DNA of 64,000 bases from Haloarchaeobius salinus. GTDB lineage: Archaea > Halobacteriota > Halobacteria > Halobacteriales > Natrialbaceae. Position numbers and translations under genes: made by a program. The stretch is taken from positions 310,001 to 374,000 of the forward strand of contig NZ_JANHAU010000002.1 in the NCBI RefSeq assembly GCF_024464185.1. Reading direction: 5' to 3'. Of this stretch, positions 25,461 through 33,803 are shown piece after piece; within the stretch, counting starts at the first letter, position 1, and each line of letters starts with the position of its first letter. The notes beneath the pieces were generated by a model. That model searched no databases. It saw only the letters and a list, made by a program, of their open reading frames with translations, and was not told the DNA's origin.

Positions 25461-25664
25461 ATGACGAGTTCCGATACGGGAACGAGTGGAGGACGCCGCC
25501 AGCGGGTCCGGGTCGCACTCCAGCTCGGGCTGGCTGTCGGGCTGCTCGTTCTGGGGGTCGGCAACCTGACCGACACCATCACGTGGACGCTCCCGCCCGT
25601 CGTCTACCTGCTGGCGGGCGTCGCGCTGTTCGCGTACGGAACCGTCATGTTTCGCTCACGGTGA
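25461..25664 (+). CDS. Small two-helix membrane protein
   Basis: A 67-residue protein with a charged N-terminus (GTSGGRRQRVRV) and two membrane helices (about 18-36 and 43-62) ending MFRSR. A TATA box, ATTTATAC (about 25427-25435), lies some 27 bases before the ATG, giving a leaderless transcript, which supports it being a gene. Function unknown. Confidence 0.6.
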   Translation: MTSSDTGTSGGRRQRVRVALQLGLAVGLLVLGVGNLTDTITWTLPPVVYLLAGVALFAYGTVMFRSR

Positions 25665-25695
25665 ATTCAAACGATACTAGATATGGAACCTGGGA

Positions 25696-26046
25696 TCACC
25701 CAACCGGGAAGCTGAATCGATACAGAGTACCTTCGTACTCGATATAGAAGCGATCGTTGTCGATAGATTCCAGTTCAACCGGGTCTGGAAGTTCGGCAGT
25801 TTGGTCGGAGGCGTTCAGTGCTTTCTGAAATTCCTGTTGTTGTTCGTCGGTCAAGTTTTCGAATGAAAGGACACTACGATTATCTGGGGACTCCACTTGT
25901 TCAACGCTGAGGAGCGAGGTATCAGGATTTTCTCCTGTCGGTTGCTGCATCACGTTGGTGGCATACATGTAACTAAGGCCCAGTATCGAGGCGATTAACA
26001 GCAGCATCACTCCCAGGTACTTGAATTTATGTTCTTTATAGTTCAT
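25696..26046 (-). CDS. AT-rich paralogue of the 25006 small membrane protein
   Basis: A 116-residue protein with one N-terminal membrane helix (YLGVMLLLIASILGLSYMYA) and a domain matching the 25006 product: SVLSFENLTDEQQQEFQKALNASDQ, LPDPVELESIDNDRFYIEYEGTLYRFSFP. Codon use is strikingly different from neighbours: many A/T third positions, lysines and asparagines rather than Asp/Glu/Arg. It sits in an AT-rich islet (about 25665-26215). This points to recent acquisition from a lower-GC haloarchaeon or virus rather than tandem duplication in place. Confidence 0.7.
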   Translation of the reverse strand: MNYKEHKFKYLGVMLLLIASILGLSYMYATNVMQQPTGENPDTSLLSVEQVESPDNRSVLSFENLTDEQQQEFQKALNASDQTAELPDPVELESIDNDRFYIEYEGTLYRFSFPVG

Positions 26047-26210
26047 TTTCTACATAAGCATGCGACTCGACTGAGAAAGAGCAGATATAAAAAAGTCCTG
26101 ATAATATTTTACTTAATCTATTTTTATTTCTTATAGATATATTTTGGAGGAGGTAGGGACATAGGCCCATACAACGCCATTAGCGGAAATTAGTTCTGGA
26201 AATATTTTAA

Positions 26211-27068
26211 TTACTCGTACGTCAACGTCATCCCGCCGTCGAACAGCAGGTCGCCGCCGTTGAGGTGGTGGGCGTGCTTCGAGAAGCCGAACGCGAACAG
26301 GTTGCCGACGTCGACGGGCTCCATCATCTCCTTCGTCCTCGCCTGCCCGAGCATCACGTCCTCGACGACCTCCTGCACGGAGATGCCGCGCTGCTCGGCG
26401 GTGTCCGGGATCTGGTCGGTGACGAGCGGCGTCTTCACGTAGCCGGTGCTGACCGAGAACGACCGGACAGTGCCCGCCCCCTCGGCCGCGATGGACTGCG
26501 TGAGCCCCCGGAGCCCGAACTTGGCGACGTTGTAGGCGACCTTGTCGGCGGTGACGTAGTGGCCGTGGACCGACGCCATGTTGCCGACGCAGCCACCGCC
26601 GCTGTCGCGGAGGTGCGGGAGGACGAGCTTCGAGAGGTAGACCGGGGCCCGGAGCATCACCTCGTGCATGGTGTCGTACACCTCCATCGGGAACTCCTCC
26701 AGCGGCGAGATGTGCTGCATGCCGGCGATGTTGGCGAGATACGCGAGGTCGCCGTACTCGGCCGCGGCCGCGACGACCGATTCGAGGTGCTCGTCGTCGG
26801 TGAGGTCGGCGGGCTCGGGGTGGATGTCGCCCGGGAAGCCCAGTTCCGCGCCGCGCTCGCGGGTGTCCGCGAGGCCGTTCTCGTCGACGTCCGTCGCGAC
26901 GACCGTGAGCCCGTTCGCCGCCAGCACCAGCGACGTGGCACGGCCGATGCCCGACGCCGCGCCGGTCACGAGCGCGACGCGGTCGGCCTCGAAGTCGGCG
27001 TCGTCGATCCGCAGGACGTCGTCGCCGGTCAGCTCGGGCGGCTCGACGCTGTCGTCGGTCCCTGTCAT
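26211..27068 (-). CDS. Short-chain dehydrogenase/reductase
   Basis: A 285-residue NAD(P)-dependent oxidoreductase. The cofactor motif TGAASGIG is in ALVTGAASGIGRATSLVLAANG; the catalytic group is Ser in NMASVHG with YNVAK 12-13 residues on. D at the end of strand 2 (VVATDVDENG) favours NAD. Closest in layout to 3-hydroxybutyrate dehydrogenase-like SDRs (GYVKTPLVTDQIPDTAEQRGIS), so a 3-hydroxyacid substrate is possible. The start at 27068 (MTGTDDSVEPPEL) is preferred; a start at 27125 would add 19 residues. Divergent from the membrane regulator at 27208. Confidence 0.82.
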   Translation of the reverse strand: MTGTDDSVEPPELTGDDVLRIDDADFEADRVALVTGAASGIGRATSLVLAANGLTVVATDVDENGLADTRERGAELGFPGDIHPEPADLTDDEHLESVVAAAAEYGDLAYLANIAGMQHISPLEEFPMEVYDTMHEVMLRAPVYLSKLVLPHLRDSGGGCVGNMASVHGHYVTADKVAYNVAKFGLRGLTQSIAAEGAGTVRSFSVSTGYVKTPLVTDQIPDTAEQRGISVQEVVEDVMLGQARTKEMMEPVDVGNLFAFGFSKHAHHLNGGDLLFDGGMTLTYE

Positions 27069-27207
27069 GGCTGACACTGCACGAGGGAGCGTGGTATAGG
27101 CGGTGGTTGATATGTTAACGTGCATCTCGCCGCCGTCGGCGTTATTTTCGGAACTGCACGTATCACAAACCCTATGGCTCGCGGGTCGCATACGGTTCAG
27201 ACGATAG

Positions 27208-29337
27208 ATGGTCGGGTTGGCTGCGGCGTTCCACGTGTCGTTGCTCGGACTCTCCGCACTGCTGACGACGTGGCTCGCGGTCGTGGGCTGGCAAAACCGT
27301 GGCCGCCCGGGGGCGACGCCGTTCACCGGGATGATGGCGGTCGCGAGCGTCTGGAGCGCCGGCTACGCCGCCGGCCTGCTCACGCCTGCCGATCAGGATG
27401 CACTCCGACTGTTCTTCGAGCAGCTCCAGTGGTTCGGGATCGTCCTCGCGCCCGTCTTCGTCCTGCTCTTCTTCGCCGAGTACACCGGGTTCGAGGAGCT
27501 CCAGCGCCCGGCCGTCGTCGCGGGGCTGTGCATCGTCCCGGCGGTGACGCTGGTGCTCGTCTGGACGAGCCAGTACCACCCGCTGGTCTGGCGGGACTGG
27601 ACGTTCCATGCCGTCGACGGCGTGACCGTCGCCACCCAGCAACAGGGTCCCTGGTACCGCATCAACCTGCTCTACACCTACCTGCTGCTCGGCGGCGGGG
27701 TCGTGCTGCTCCTGTATACGGTCCGGCGGTCGGAACAGTCGTTCTCCGCGGCGAGCGCCGCACTCGTCCTCGGCATCGCGACGCCGACCGTCGCGAACCT
27801 GCTCTCGGTGCTGGGCTACGCCATCTACGAGGGTCACGACATGACGCCCTACGCGTTCAGCATCACCGGGCTCGCGTTCGCCATCGCCGTCTTCGAGCAT
27901 GACCTGTTCGAGCGGCCGCCCTCCATCCTCCAGCTCGGGCGCACCTCGGCACTCGGCACGCTCAACGACCCCGTCCTCATCACCGACGGCGAGGGCACCG
28001 TCGTGACCGACAACCAGGCGGCCCGCGACGTGCTCTCGATGCCCACGACGTTGCCCGACGACGAGCGCGGGACCGGCCTCATCGGGGTCGCCATCGACGC
28101 ACTCCTCCCGGAGCGGCCCGACCCGGGCGGCGAGTCCGCGCTCATCGCCAGCGACGGGCACCAGTTCGAGGTGTCCGCCTCGCCGGTCGAGGACGGCTGG
28201 GGACGTCCGGTCGGCACCGCCTACCTGCTCCACGACGTGACCGAGCGCGAGCACCGGCTCGCCGAGCTCGAACGCCGGCAGGACGAGCTCGAGCGCCAGC
28301 GGACCGAGCTGCGCGAACTCGACGCCATCAACCAGTCCATCCGGAGCGTGCTCACGAGCATCGTCCGCGCGCAGTCCAGACCGGAGCTGCTCGACGGCGT
28401 CGCCAACCGTCTCGCGACCACGCCCTGGTACGTCGACCCGGAGATCAGCGACGAGACCGTGGCGGAGACCGCGGTCGAGGAGACCGACGGCGGCCGGATG
28501 CGGGCGCAGGTCCCGATCGCCTTCGCCTCCGTCGGCTACGGCACGCTCGCCGTCGAGAGCGAGCGCGAGGGTGCGTTCGACGACCACGAGCTGACCATCC
28601 TCGAGGAGCTGTGCGCCAGCGTCGGCATGGCGCTGAACGCCATCGAGACGCGCGAGACACTGCTCTCGGACAGTCTCGTCGTGCTCACCTACCGGGTACC
28701 GGCCGAGGGGTCGGTCCTCGCCCGCGTCAGCGCCGCCCACGACTGCACCCTCACGGTCGAGGGGACGGTCCCGGTCGAGGACTCCGGCCTGCTGTGTTAC
28801 ATCGAGGTCGCGGACTGCGACGACGTCGAGGCGGTCGTCTCGACGCTCGGGGACGCCGACGAGGTCGAACGCGCCCGACGGGTCCCGAACCGCGACACCG
28901 TCGAGGTCCGGCTCCGTGGCCCGTCGGTACTCGGTGTCGTGACCGCCCGCGGCGCACGGCTCGGGGAGGCCAGCGCCCGCGACGGTGAACTGACGTTCGT
29001 CGCGGAGACCGCCACCGGGAACGCAGTCCGGGAGTTGACGGAGGCGCTCGAGGAGGCCGTCGGGCCGGTGACCCTGCGCTCGAAGCAGGAGCGCCCACCG
29101 GTGGCGGAGGACGGGGTTCGCGCCGCCGCTATCGAGGGACTCACCGACCGCCAGCGGGAGGCCGTCGTCGCCGCCCACAACGCCGGCTACTTCGAGTGGC
29201 CCCGCGAGAGCACGGCCGAGGAGATCGCCGACGCGATGGACATCGCCTCGTCGACGTTCCACAGCCACCTCCGGAAGTCGCTCTCGAAGGTCGTGACGGC
29301 ACACGTGAACCGCAACGGCGACGAGCCCGACGACTGA
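27208..29337 (+). CDS. Membrane-tethered sensor/transcription regulator: 7TM-PAS-GAF-Bat HTH
   Basis: A 709-residue protein. Residues about 1-215 form seven helices of the histidine-kinase N-terminal 7TM type. About 235-345 is a PAS domain (GTLNDPVLITDGEGTVVTDNQAA ... HDVTERE), followed by a short coiled coil. About 375-485 is GAF-like (LTILEELCASVGMALNAIETRE). About 490-620 is the bacterio-opsin activator region. About 640-695 is the HTH_10 DNA-binding domain (LTDRQREAVVAAHNAGYFEWPRESTAEEIADAM). No histidine kinase catalytic domain is present, so sensing is coupled directly to DNA binding from the membrane, a one-component design. Signal and targets are unknown. Confidence 0.85.
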   Translation: MVGLAAAFHVSLLGLSALLTTWLAVVGWQNRGRPGATPFTGMMAVASVWSAGYAAGLLTPADQDALRLFFEQLQWFGIVLAPVFVLLFFAEYTGFEELQRPAVVAGLCIVPAVTLVLVWTSQYHPLVWRDWTFHAVDGVTVATQQQGPWYRINLLYTYLLLGGGVVLLLYTVRRSEQSFSAASAALVLGIATPTVANLLSVLGYAIYEGHDMTPYAFSITGLAFAIAVFEHDLFERPPSILQLGRTSALGTLNDPVLITDGEGTVVTDNQAARDVLSMPTTLPDDERGTGLIGVAIDALLPERPDPGGESALIASDGHQFEVSASPVEDGWGRPVGTAYLLHDVTEREHRLAELERRQDELERQRTELRELDAINQSIRSVLTSIVRAQSRPELLDGVANRLATTPWYVDPEISDETVAETAVEETDGGRMRAQVPIAFASVGYGTLAVESEREGAFDDHELTILEELCASVGMALNAIETRETLLSDSLVVLTYRVPAEGSVLARVSAAHDCTLTVEGTVPVEDSGLLCYIEVADCDDVEAVVSTLGDADEVERARRVPNRDTVEVRLRGPSVLGVVTARGARLGEASARDGELTFVAETATGNAVRELTEALEEAVGPVTLRSKQERPPVAEDGVRAAAIEGLTDRQREAVVAAHNAGYFEWPRESTAEEIADAMDIASSTFHSHLRKSLSKVVTAHVNRNGDEPDD

Positions 29338-29338
29338 G

Positions 29339-29518
29339 TCAGGGCCCGACGAGGAGACCGTACAGCACCGCGAGGGCGAGCAGGAGCCACAGTCCCAGCA
29401 CCACCGAGCGCTTGTCGACCCGGTGAAACGGTTCGAGCGGTGCGACTGGCATGCCGTCGCCCGGTGGCTCGTCCTCGTCCGCCGCCGGCGGACCCGACTG
29501 CTGGGGCGGCGCGTTCAT
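29339..29518 (-). CDS. Small tail-anchored membrane protein of the SipW-type locus
   Basis: A 59-residue protein that starts at 29518, overlapping the upstream gene by 4 bases (ATGA). It is Pro/Gly/acid-rich for the first 35 residues (PPAADEDEPPGDGMPV) and then has one hydrophobic helix to the end (SVVLGLWLLLALAVLYGLL). Translational coupling places it as last gene of the 32618-29339 unit with signal peptidase and secreted proteins. Function unknown. Confidence 0.6.
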   Translation of the reverse strand: MNAPPQQSGPPAADEDEPPGDGMPVAPLEPFHRVDKRSVVLGLWLLLALAVLYGLLVGP

Positions 29519-29937
29519 CGCCGTCCTCCGAGGGTGAGGGGCCGGGCAGCGGGTGCGACGTACCGGCCGCCGTCGTTGCCGCCGGAGCCGCCGCAGCCCG
29601 CGAGCCCGTTCCCGGCGGGCGCGTTGCCCGCGCTGCCGGACGGTGCGTTGCCCGCACTGCTGGACGGTGCGTTGCCCGCGCTGCTGGACGGTGCGTTCCC
29701 GGCCGACCCCTGTCCCGAACCGCACTGCTGACCCGTGCCGTCGCCACCGCCGCCCGGCTGGCTGTTCGCGACGGCGTCGACGACGGTCACGTCGGCACCG
29801 AAGTCGTCCGCACTCGAGACGTTCCCGTTGGCGGTGGCGGAGTCGGTGAGCGTCGCGACGGTCCCGAAGCCGGCGAGGTACGCGGCCGAGACGAGCAGTG
29901 CGCTGCAACCGAGCGCGAAGAGGGCGGTTCGGTCCAT
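29515..29937 (-). CDS. Secreted SipW-type small protein with SSSAGNAP repeats
   Basis: A 140-residue protein with an N-terminal hydrophobic segment (LFALGCSALLVSAAYLAGFGTVATLTDSATANGN) of the kind cut by SipW-like signal peptidases. A region with about four 8-residue repeats of the form SSSAGNAP follows, then a Gly/Asn-rich part and a cysteine pair region (QQCGSGQG; LAGCGGSGG). The start directly abuts the stop of the signal peptidase gene, so it is a probable substrate. Likely a cell-surface or fibre component. Confidence 0.65.
   Translation of the reverse strand: MDRTALFALGCSALLVSAAYLAGFGTVATLTDSATANGNVSSADDFGADVTVVDAVANSQPGGGGDGTGQQCGSGQGSAGNAPSSSAGNAPSSSAGNAPSGSAGNAPAGNGLAGCGGSGGNDGGRYVAPAARPLTLGGRR
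29621..29706. repeat. 24-nt in-frame tandem repeat
   Basis: About 3.6 nearly identical 24-base units (plus-strand unit begins GCGTTGCCCGC and ends GGACGGT) encode the SSSAGNAP octapeptides of the secreted protein above. Units differ by one or two bases, suggesting recent expansion by slippage. Confidence 0.85.
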
Positions 29938-31116
29938 TCAGTCCACCTCCTCCGTGCCGCCGGTGGTGTCGTCGAACACGCCGGAGTCGGTCGGTTCGAC
30001 GTCGGGAGCTGGCTCGTCGAAGAAGCCGTCGTCGACCGACGTGCCGTCGCGCTGTTCGGGTTCCGGTGCGGTCTGACTGGCGTCCGGTGCCGGGTCACCC
30101 GCCACCGCTGCACCGTCGTCGGCTCCCGCTGCGCTGGTGCCGAACGCGGTGTCGGGTTCGCCGTCGTCGAGGCCGTCGTCCCCGTCGAACCCGAAGCTGT
30201 CGTCGTCCGGAAGTGTCCAGTCGGCCTCGTCCTCCCAGCTGTCGTCGACGAACGAGAACCCGTCCTCGTCGCCGTCTTCGCCGCCGTCACCGTCGCCCGG
30301 CGAATCGGGGGCGGTCGCGGGCTGTCCCGTGTCGCCGCGTCGGGCGGTGAGCCAGAGCCCGGCGACGCCGAGGAACGAGAAGACGGCGGCGAACGCGGCC
30401 GTGAACGTCACCGGGTTCCGGAGCTGGAGGGCGACGTACACGGTGTACGGTGCCACCAGCAGGAGGATGCCGGTCGCGAGCGTGAGGTCCGTCGCCGTGA
30501 GGGTGACCTCGCCGTCGCCGTCGTCCGCATCGGCCTCCGTCACCGTCGCCGAGCCGGTGGTGGTCGCGCTCGTCGCGACGGTCCCGCCACCTCCGTCGGC
30601 CACGGTGCCTCCGTCACCGCCCTGCTTCCGGACGATGGCCCAGACCTCCGAGAGCCCGAGCAGCCCGAGCGGCAGGAGCACGAGCACGACGAAGCCGACC
30701 GGCCGCTGGGCGAACTGGATGACGTGGCCGATGTACGGGATGGTGACGGCCACCTCGCCGATGACGTTCCCGGCTGGTATCGGCTGGGAGTCGACGTCCT
30801 CGTTCGCGTCGCCCTTCGTCGTGAACACCGTGGTGTCGCCGCGCTCCTCCACCCCGACGACGCGGTGGGTCACCGGCTTGTCGCCCTCGCCCCTGACGAA
30901 GGTGACGACGTCACCCTCCTCGATGGCCGCGGTCGGGCGCTCGTCGACGATGACCACGTCCCCGGGGGAGATCTCTGGCTCCATGCTGCCCGAGAGCACC
31001 ACGAAGCTGTGGTCCGCGCCGACGGCCCCGGGGAAGGCGTAGACGACGAACGGCACGACGACCACGACGAGCACGAGCAGCCCGAGGACGTGCAGGATGC
31101 GCCTCGCGTCCACCAT
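29938..31116 (-). CDS. Archaeal SipW-type signal peptidase I with long acidic tail
   Basis: A 392-residue membrane protease. A first helix (about 8-28) precedes the catalytic serine S44 in SGSMEP; the second catalytic residue is histidine H84 in VTHRVV, replacing lysine as in archaeal and ER-type/SipW enzymes. KGDANEDVD is the conserved box D/E. A helix follows near 140-160, and two more helices near 225-265. The final 110 residues are a long acidic tail, unusual for the family. The gene shares one base with the SipW-type protein upstream and abuts the small repeat protein downstream. It is probably dedicated to processing the SipW-type proteins of this locus. Confidence 0.88.
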   Translation of the reverse strand: MVDARRILHVLGLLVLVVVVVPFVVYAFPGAVGADHSFVVLSGSMEPEISPGDVVIVDERPTAAIEEGDVVTFVRGEGDKPVTHRVVGVEERGDTTVFTTKGDANEDVDSQPIPAGNVIGEVAVTIPYIGHVIQFAQRPVGFVVLVLLPLGLLGLSEVWAIVRKQGGDGGTVADGGGGTVATSATTTGSATVTEADADDGDGEVTLTATDLTLATGILLLVAPYTVYVALQLRNPVTFTAAFAAVFSFLGVAGLWLTARRGDTGQPATAPDSPGDGDGGEDGDEDGFSFVDDSWEDEADWTLPDDDSFGFDGDDGLDDGEPDTAFGTSAAGADDGAAVAGDPAPDASQTAPEPEQRDGTSVDDGFFDEPAPDVEPTDSGVFDDTTGGTEEVD

Positions 31117-32618
31117 CAGTCGTCCACCTCGCAGAGGCTCTCGCCGGCCTTGTTCCGCGCCGATTCGACCGTCAGCGTGTACGTCGGGTCGTCCTGGTCG
31201 TCGACGAGTTCCATCCCGATACCGAAGACATCCGAGCAGCTGGTGTGCAGCGCATCCGTGTTGGACTGCGCCGGTACCGAGAGCGTCGTGCCGTCGACGC
31301 TCACGACGAAGTTCGGCTGCCCGGAGCCGTTGAGAGTCACGGTGATCGGCTGGCCGTCGGTGACGTCTTCGACGAGCACGTCGTTCTCGGGCTGGCCACC
31401 GTTGTCGTTGTTGTTCCCGTTGCCGTTTCCGTTGCCATTGCTGTTCTCCCCGCCGTTCCCGGACGACTGCTGGTCGAACAGCACGTCGACACCGCCCGGT
31501 CCCGTGTAGCCGAACGTCGCCTGGTCGATGCGTTCGCCCTCCCCACCCCCCTCGGGCGGGCAGCTCACGCAGTTGCCGGGGTCGTCATCCTCGCCACAGA
31601 CCGAGATGGTGATGTTGCTGATGGCGGGGAGGCTGCCGGCCGAGTTACCGTCTCCGGGTGAGCAGAGCTCCCCCGGGGTTCGTGTCGAGAGCGGACCCAG
31701 GTCGTCGCCGTCGTACGTGACGGTCTCGTTTCCACCCTTGATCGCGACCGAACACAGCGGCGGTGCGTCCGTTTCCGCCCCGTCGGCCAGCAGCGCGAAC
31801 GACGCACACACCGTCTCCTCCCTGTCCCCATCGTCCTTGTTCTTCACTGTCAGCACCTCGATCTCGTACGTCGGGTCGTCCTCGAGGGGGTAGGTCTCGC
31901 CCGGTACCAGCTGATTCTCCGGGACCTCGACCGTCCCGACCTCGACGCAATCTGGGCAGTCCGGCTCTGGGCAGTCGGAAGGCTGGAACGGCGAGGTGGC
32001 GCTCTCCTCGGAGACGTGGCGGCACTGCTCCGCGGCGACCTCGAACGTCAGCTCGGTCGAGAGATCCTCCGCCCATGTCGCGTCCTCGGGCAGCTTGTAC
32101 TCGAGGTCCAAGCAGAGCGTGCCGTCGAGACACGGCTCGCCGTCGAGATTGTCGAGTCGCAGTCCGCCACGGAGGTCGGACCGGAACCCGTTCAGCGTTC
32201 CCCACGAGCCGTCCTCGGACGGATACACCTGTGTGGTCCCGCTTCCATCGCAGCCGGGGTCTCGGGACAGCCGCACCTCGACGGCGTCGCCGAGCGGGTC
32301 GACGGGTCCCGGGCAGTTGGTCCGCAGCCAGGCTCGAACCGGGTTCGCGTCGGCGGTGATGTGGAACCGCTCGGTTCGGACGACGTCGTCGGGTTCCAGC
32401 CCGCCCAGGCCGAACGACACCGAGCCGTCGCTCCCGGTCGCACAGCTGTCACAGTCGATGCTCACACCGACCTCGCCGGCGCTCATCGAGGCGGCGAACG
32501 TCTCACTGTCCTCGAAGAGCGCCCACGTCCCGAGCCCCGACGCGCCACTGAGCGCGCCGACGGTGCCGACACTCCCGAGCAGCTGCCGCCGGCTCAACGA
32601 GGCGCGCTCGCGGCTCAC
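31116..32618 (-). CDS. SipW-dependent-type secreted protein, cysteine-rich
   Basis: A 500-residue exported protein. The N-terminus carries twin arginines and a hydrophobic stretch ending WALFEDSETFAASM, the SipW-type cleavage style of camelysin/TasA proteins. The first half is the SipW-type beta domain, including FEVAAEQCRHVSEES. The second half has many cysteines (CPEPDCPDC; ICGEDDDPGNCVSCPPEGG) and a low-complexity Asn/Gly stretch near 385-405. It differs from the 33033-40578 paralogues in having its own promoter and coupling directly to the signal peptidase. A probable surface fibre subunit or anchor. Confidence 0.72.
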   Translation of the reverse strand: MSRERASLSRRQLLGSVGTVGALSGASGLGTWALFEDSETFAASMSAGEVGVSIDCDSCATGSDGSVSFGLGGLEPDDVVRTERFHITADANPVRAWLRTNCPGPVDPLGDAVEVRLSRDPGCDGSGTTQVYPSEDGSWGTLNGFRSDLRGGLRLDNLDGEPCLDGTLCLDLEYKLPEDATWAEDLSTELTFEVAAEQCRHVSEESATSPFQPSDCPEPDCPDCVEVGTVEVPENQLVPGETYPLEDDPTYEIEVLTVKNKDDGDREETVCASFALLADGAETDAPPLCSVAIKGGNETVTYDGDDLGPLSTRTPGELCSPGDGNSAGSLPAISNITISVCGEDDDPGNCVSCPPEGGGEGERIDQATFGYTGPGGVDVLFDQQSSGNGGENSNGNGNGNGNNNDNGGQPENDVLVEDVTDGQPITVTLNGSGQPNFVVSVDGTTLSVPAQSNTDALHTSCSDVFGIGMELVDDQDDPTYTLTVESARNKAGESLCEVDD

Positions 32619-33032
32619 GGCGTCTCACCTCCCGCGAGGTGTCCTGTCCCGCCCGTTCGACTGTCGCCGTCGGATATGCCTGGATTCACAGGTCTCCCCC
32701 CTCGTCCGTCCGGCCCCCACCGGACGGGCGTGTTCGTGGAACAACGTACCCCAAGCAGGGGCATATGAATGAGTGTCGTACCGGGCAGCAACGACCGAAT
32801 ATCGTGGCGGTATATAGTTCCTATGCGGTGGTAATCGGTGGTTTTCAGGCCAGCAACTAGTCGCAAAGGTGGGGACGCTGGGGTGGCCGACACGAGCGTG
32901 ACTACGGCGACGCGGTCGGATCGCTCTCGAACGATTCGAAGTCGGCGGACTCGGTGAGGACGCTTTCGGTCACCGGGTCAAGGGCGACATTCCCGCCGCT
33001 GGTGCCTCGTTGCCGTCGCCACTGCTGCTCGG
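32619..33032. other. Intergenic leader region between the two SipW-type units
   Basis: Apart from the possible small ORF (32902-33036) and the TATA box near 32812, I see no gene. The part nearest 32618 contains short GC-rich inverted repeats, such as CCGTCCGG/CCGGACGG near 32706-32731, that could form a leader hairpin. Confidence 0.4.
32805..32820 (-). promoter_or_regulatory. TATA box of the SipW/signal peptidase unit
   Basis: On the minus strand AACTATATACCG (TATATA at about 32812-32817) is followed by some 190 bases of leader before the start at 32618. This suggests the 32618-29339 genes form a separate transcript from the upstream five-gene array, with a long untranslated leader. Confidence 0.45.
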
Positions 33033-33036
33033 TCAA
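32902..33036 (-). CDS. Possible small ORF overlapping the end of the 33033 gene
   Basis: A 44-residue frame with a TTG start overlapping the stop of the upstream gene. It reads TEQQWRRQRGT then GGNVALDPVTESVLTESADF and ends in an acidic tail. Composition is protein-like and the overlap would allow coupled translation. It may instead be the out-of-frame remnant of another paralogue's C-terminus. No family is recognised. Confidence 0.25.
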   Translation of the reverse strand: MTEQQWRRQRGTSGGNVALDPVTESVLTESADFESFESDPTASP

Positions 33037-33785
33037 CTACCGTCGTCGTGGCGGCACTGCTCGGTGTACAAGCCGAGGTCGAACACGACACCGTCCGACT
33101 GGGTCACGTTGACGTCGCGGGGGTCGGCGTCCCCGTCGAACGACCAGGCCAGGACGAACCCGATCGAGTCGTCGCCGGACAGGCAGGAATCGCTCGTTGG
33201 GCCTCCCTCCGCAGGGTCGAGTAGCGTCGGCGTCGAGAGGGCAGTAGCCACCGACGTGAGCGACCCGTTCGCGTCGGGGTGGACGAGCGACTCGCCAACG
33301 TCCTGGATCCCGTTCTCCGCACCGAACGCGTCGAAACCTCGAAGGCCGGTGTCGTACCAGAGCGAGACGGTCAGGAACTCCTGTAGCTCCCCTCGCTCGG
33401 GAGTGTCGTCGAGGCTCGCCTCGGAATCGTTTATGCCGTTCTCCGGGGTCGCAGCCAGGTCGAGTGAGAGGAACGGCTGGACGGCGACGTCCTCCGACGT
33501 GTCGTCGAGCCGGAGCCTGATGCTCAGTGATCCCCTGTCGCCGGGGAGCACGTTCGAGACGGCTAGCCGTGGCCCGGTCTCCGTTCCGGTCACGGTCGTC
33601 CCGCCGTCGACAGTCGTCCCGTTGTACGTCTCCCGCCAGTCGTACCGAAGGGGTGTCGATGCGAGCGCCGTTGAGTCCGGGTACGCCTTCGCTCCCTCGG
33701 TCAGCAGGGCGAGCCCACCGACCGAGGCGACACCGGTGGCTCCGAGTCCGGCGAGCAACCGTCTGCGATTGAGTCGTTCTATCAT
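33033..33785 (-). CDS. SipW-dependent-type secreted protein, minimal paralogue
   Basis: A 250-residue protein, last of five tandem paralogues. It has a twin-arginine start (NRRRLLAGLGATGVASVGGLALL) and lacks the usual SAYFSDTE cleavage motif, having TEGAKAYPDS instead. The mature part is a single SipW-type domain: VLPGDRGSLSIRLRLDD, LTVSLWYDTGLRGFD and the terminal motif FDLGLYTEQCRHDDGS. It has no inserted domain, so it shows the core fold of the family. A tRNA-like element precedes it by 18 bases. Confidence 0.8.
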   Translation of the reverse strand: MIERLNRRRLLAGLGATGVASVGGLALLTEGAKAYPDSTALASTPLRYDWRETYNGTTVDGGTTVTGTETGPRLAVSNVLPGDRGSLSIRLRLDDTSEDVAVQPFLSLDLAATPENGINDSEASLDDTPERGELQEFLTVSLWYDTGLRGFDAFGAENGIQDVGESLVHPDANGSLTSVATALSTPTLLDPAEGGPTSDSCLSGDDSIGFVLAWSFDGDADPRDVNVTQSDGVVFDLGLYTEQCRHDDGS

Positions 33786-33803
33786 GTTTGGAGTCGTATC
33801 AGA

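Noticed and set aside
29621-29706. Possible CRISPR-like repeat
   Set aside because: The 24-base units are directly adjacent without spacers and are in frame, encoding octapeptide repeats of a secreted protein.
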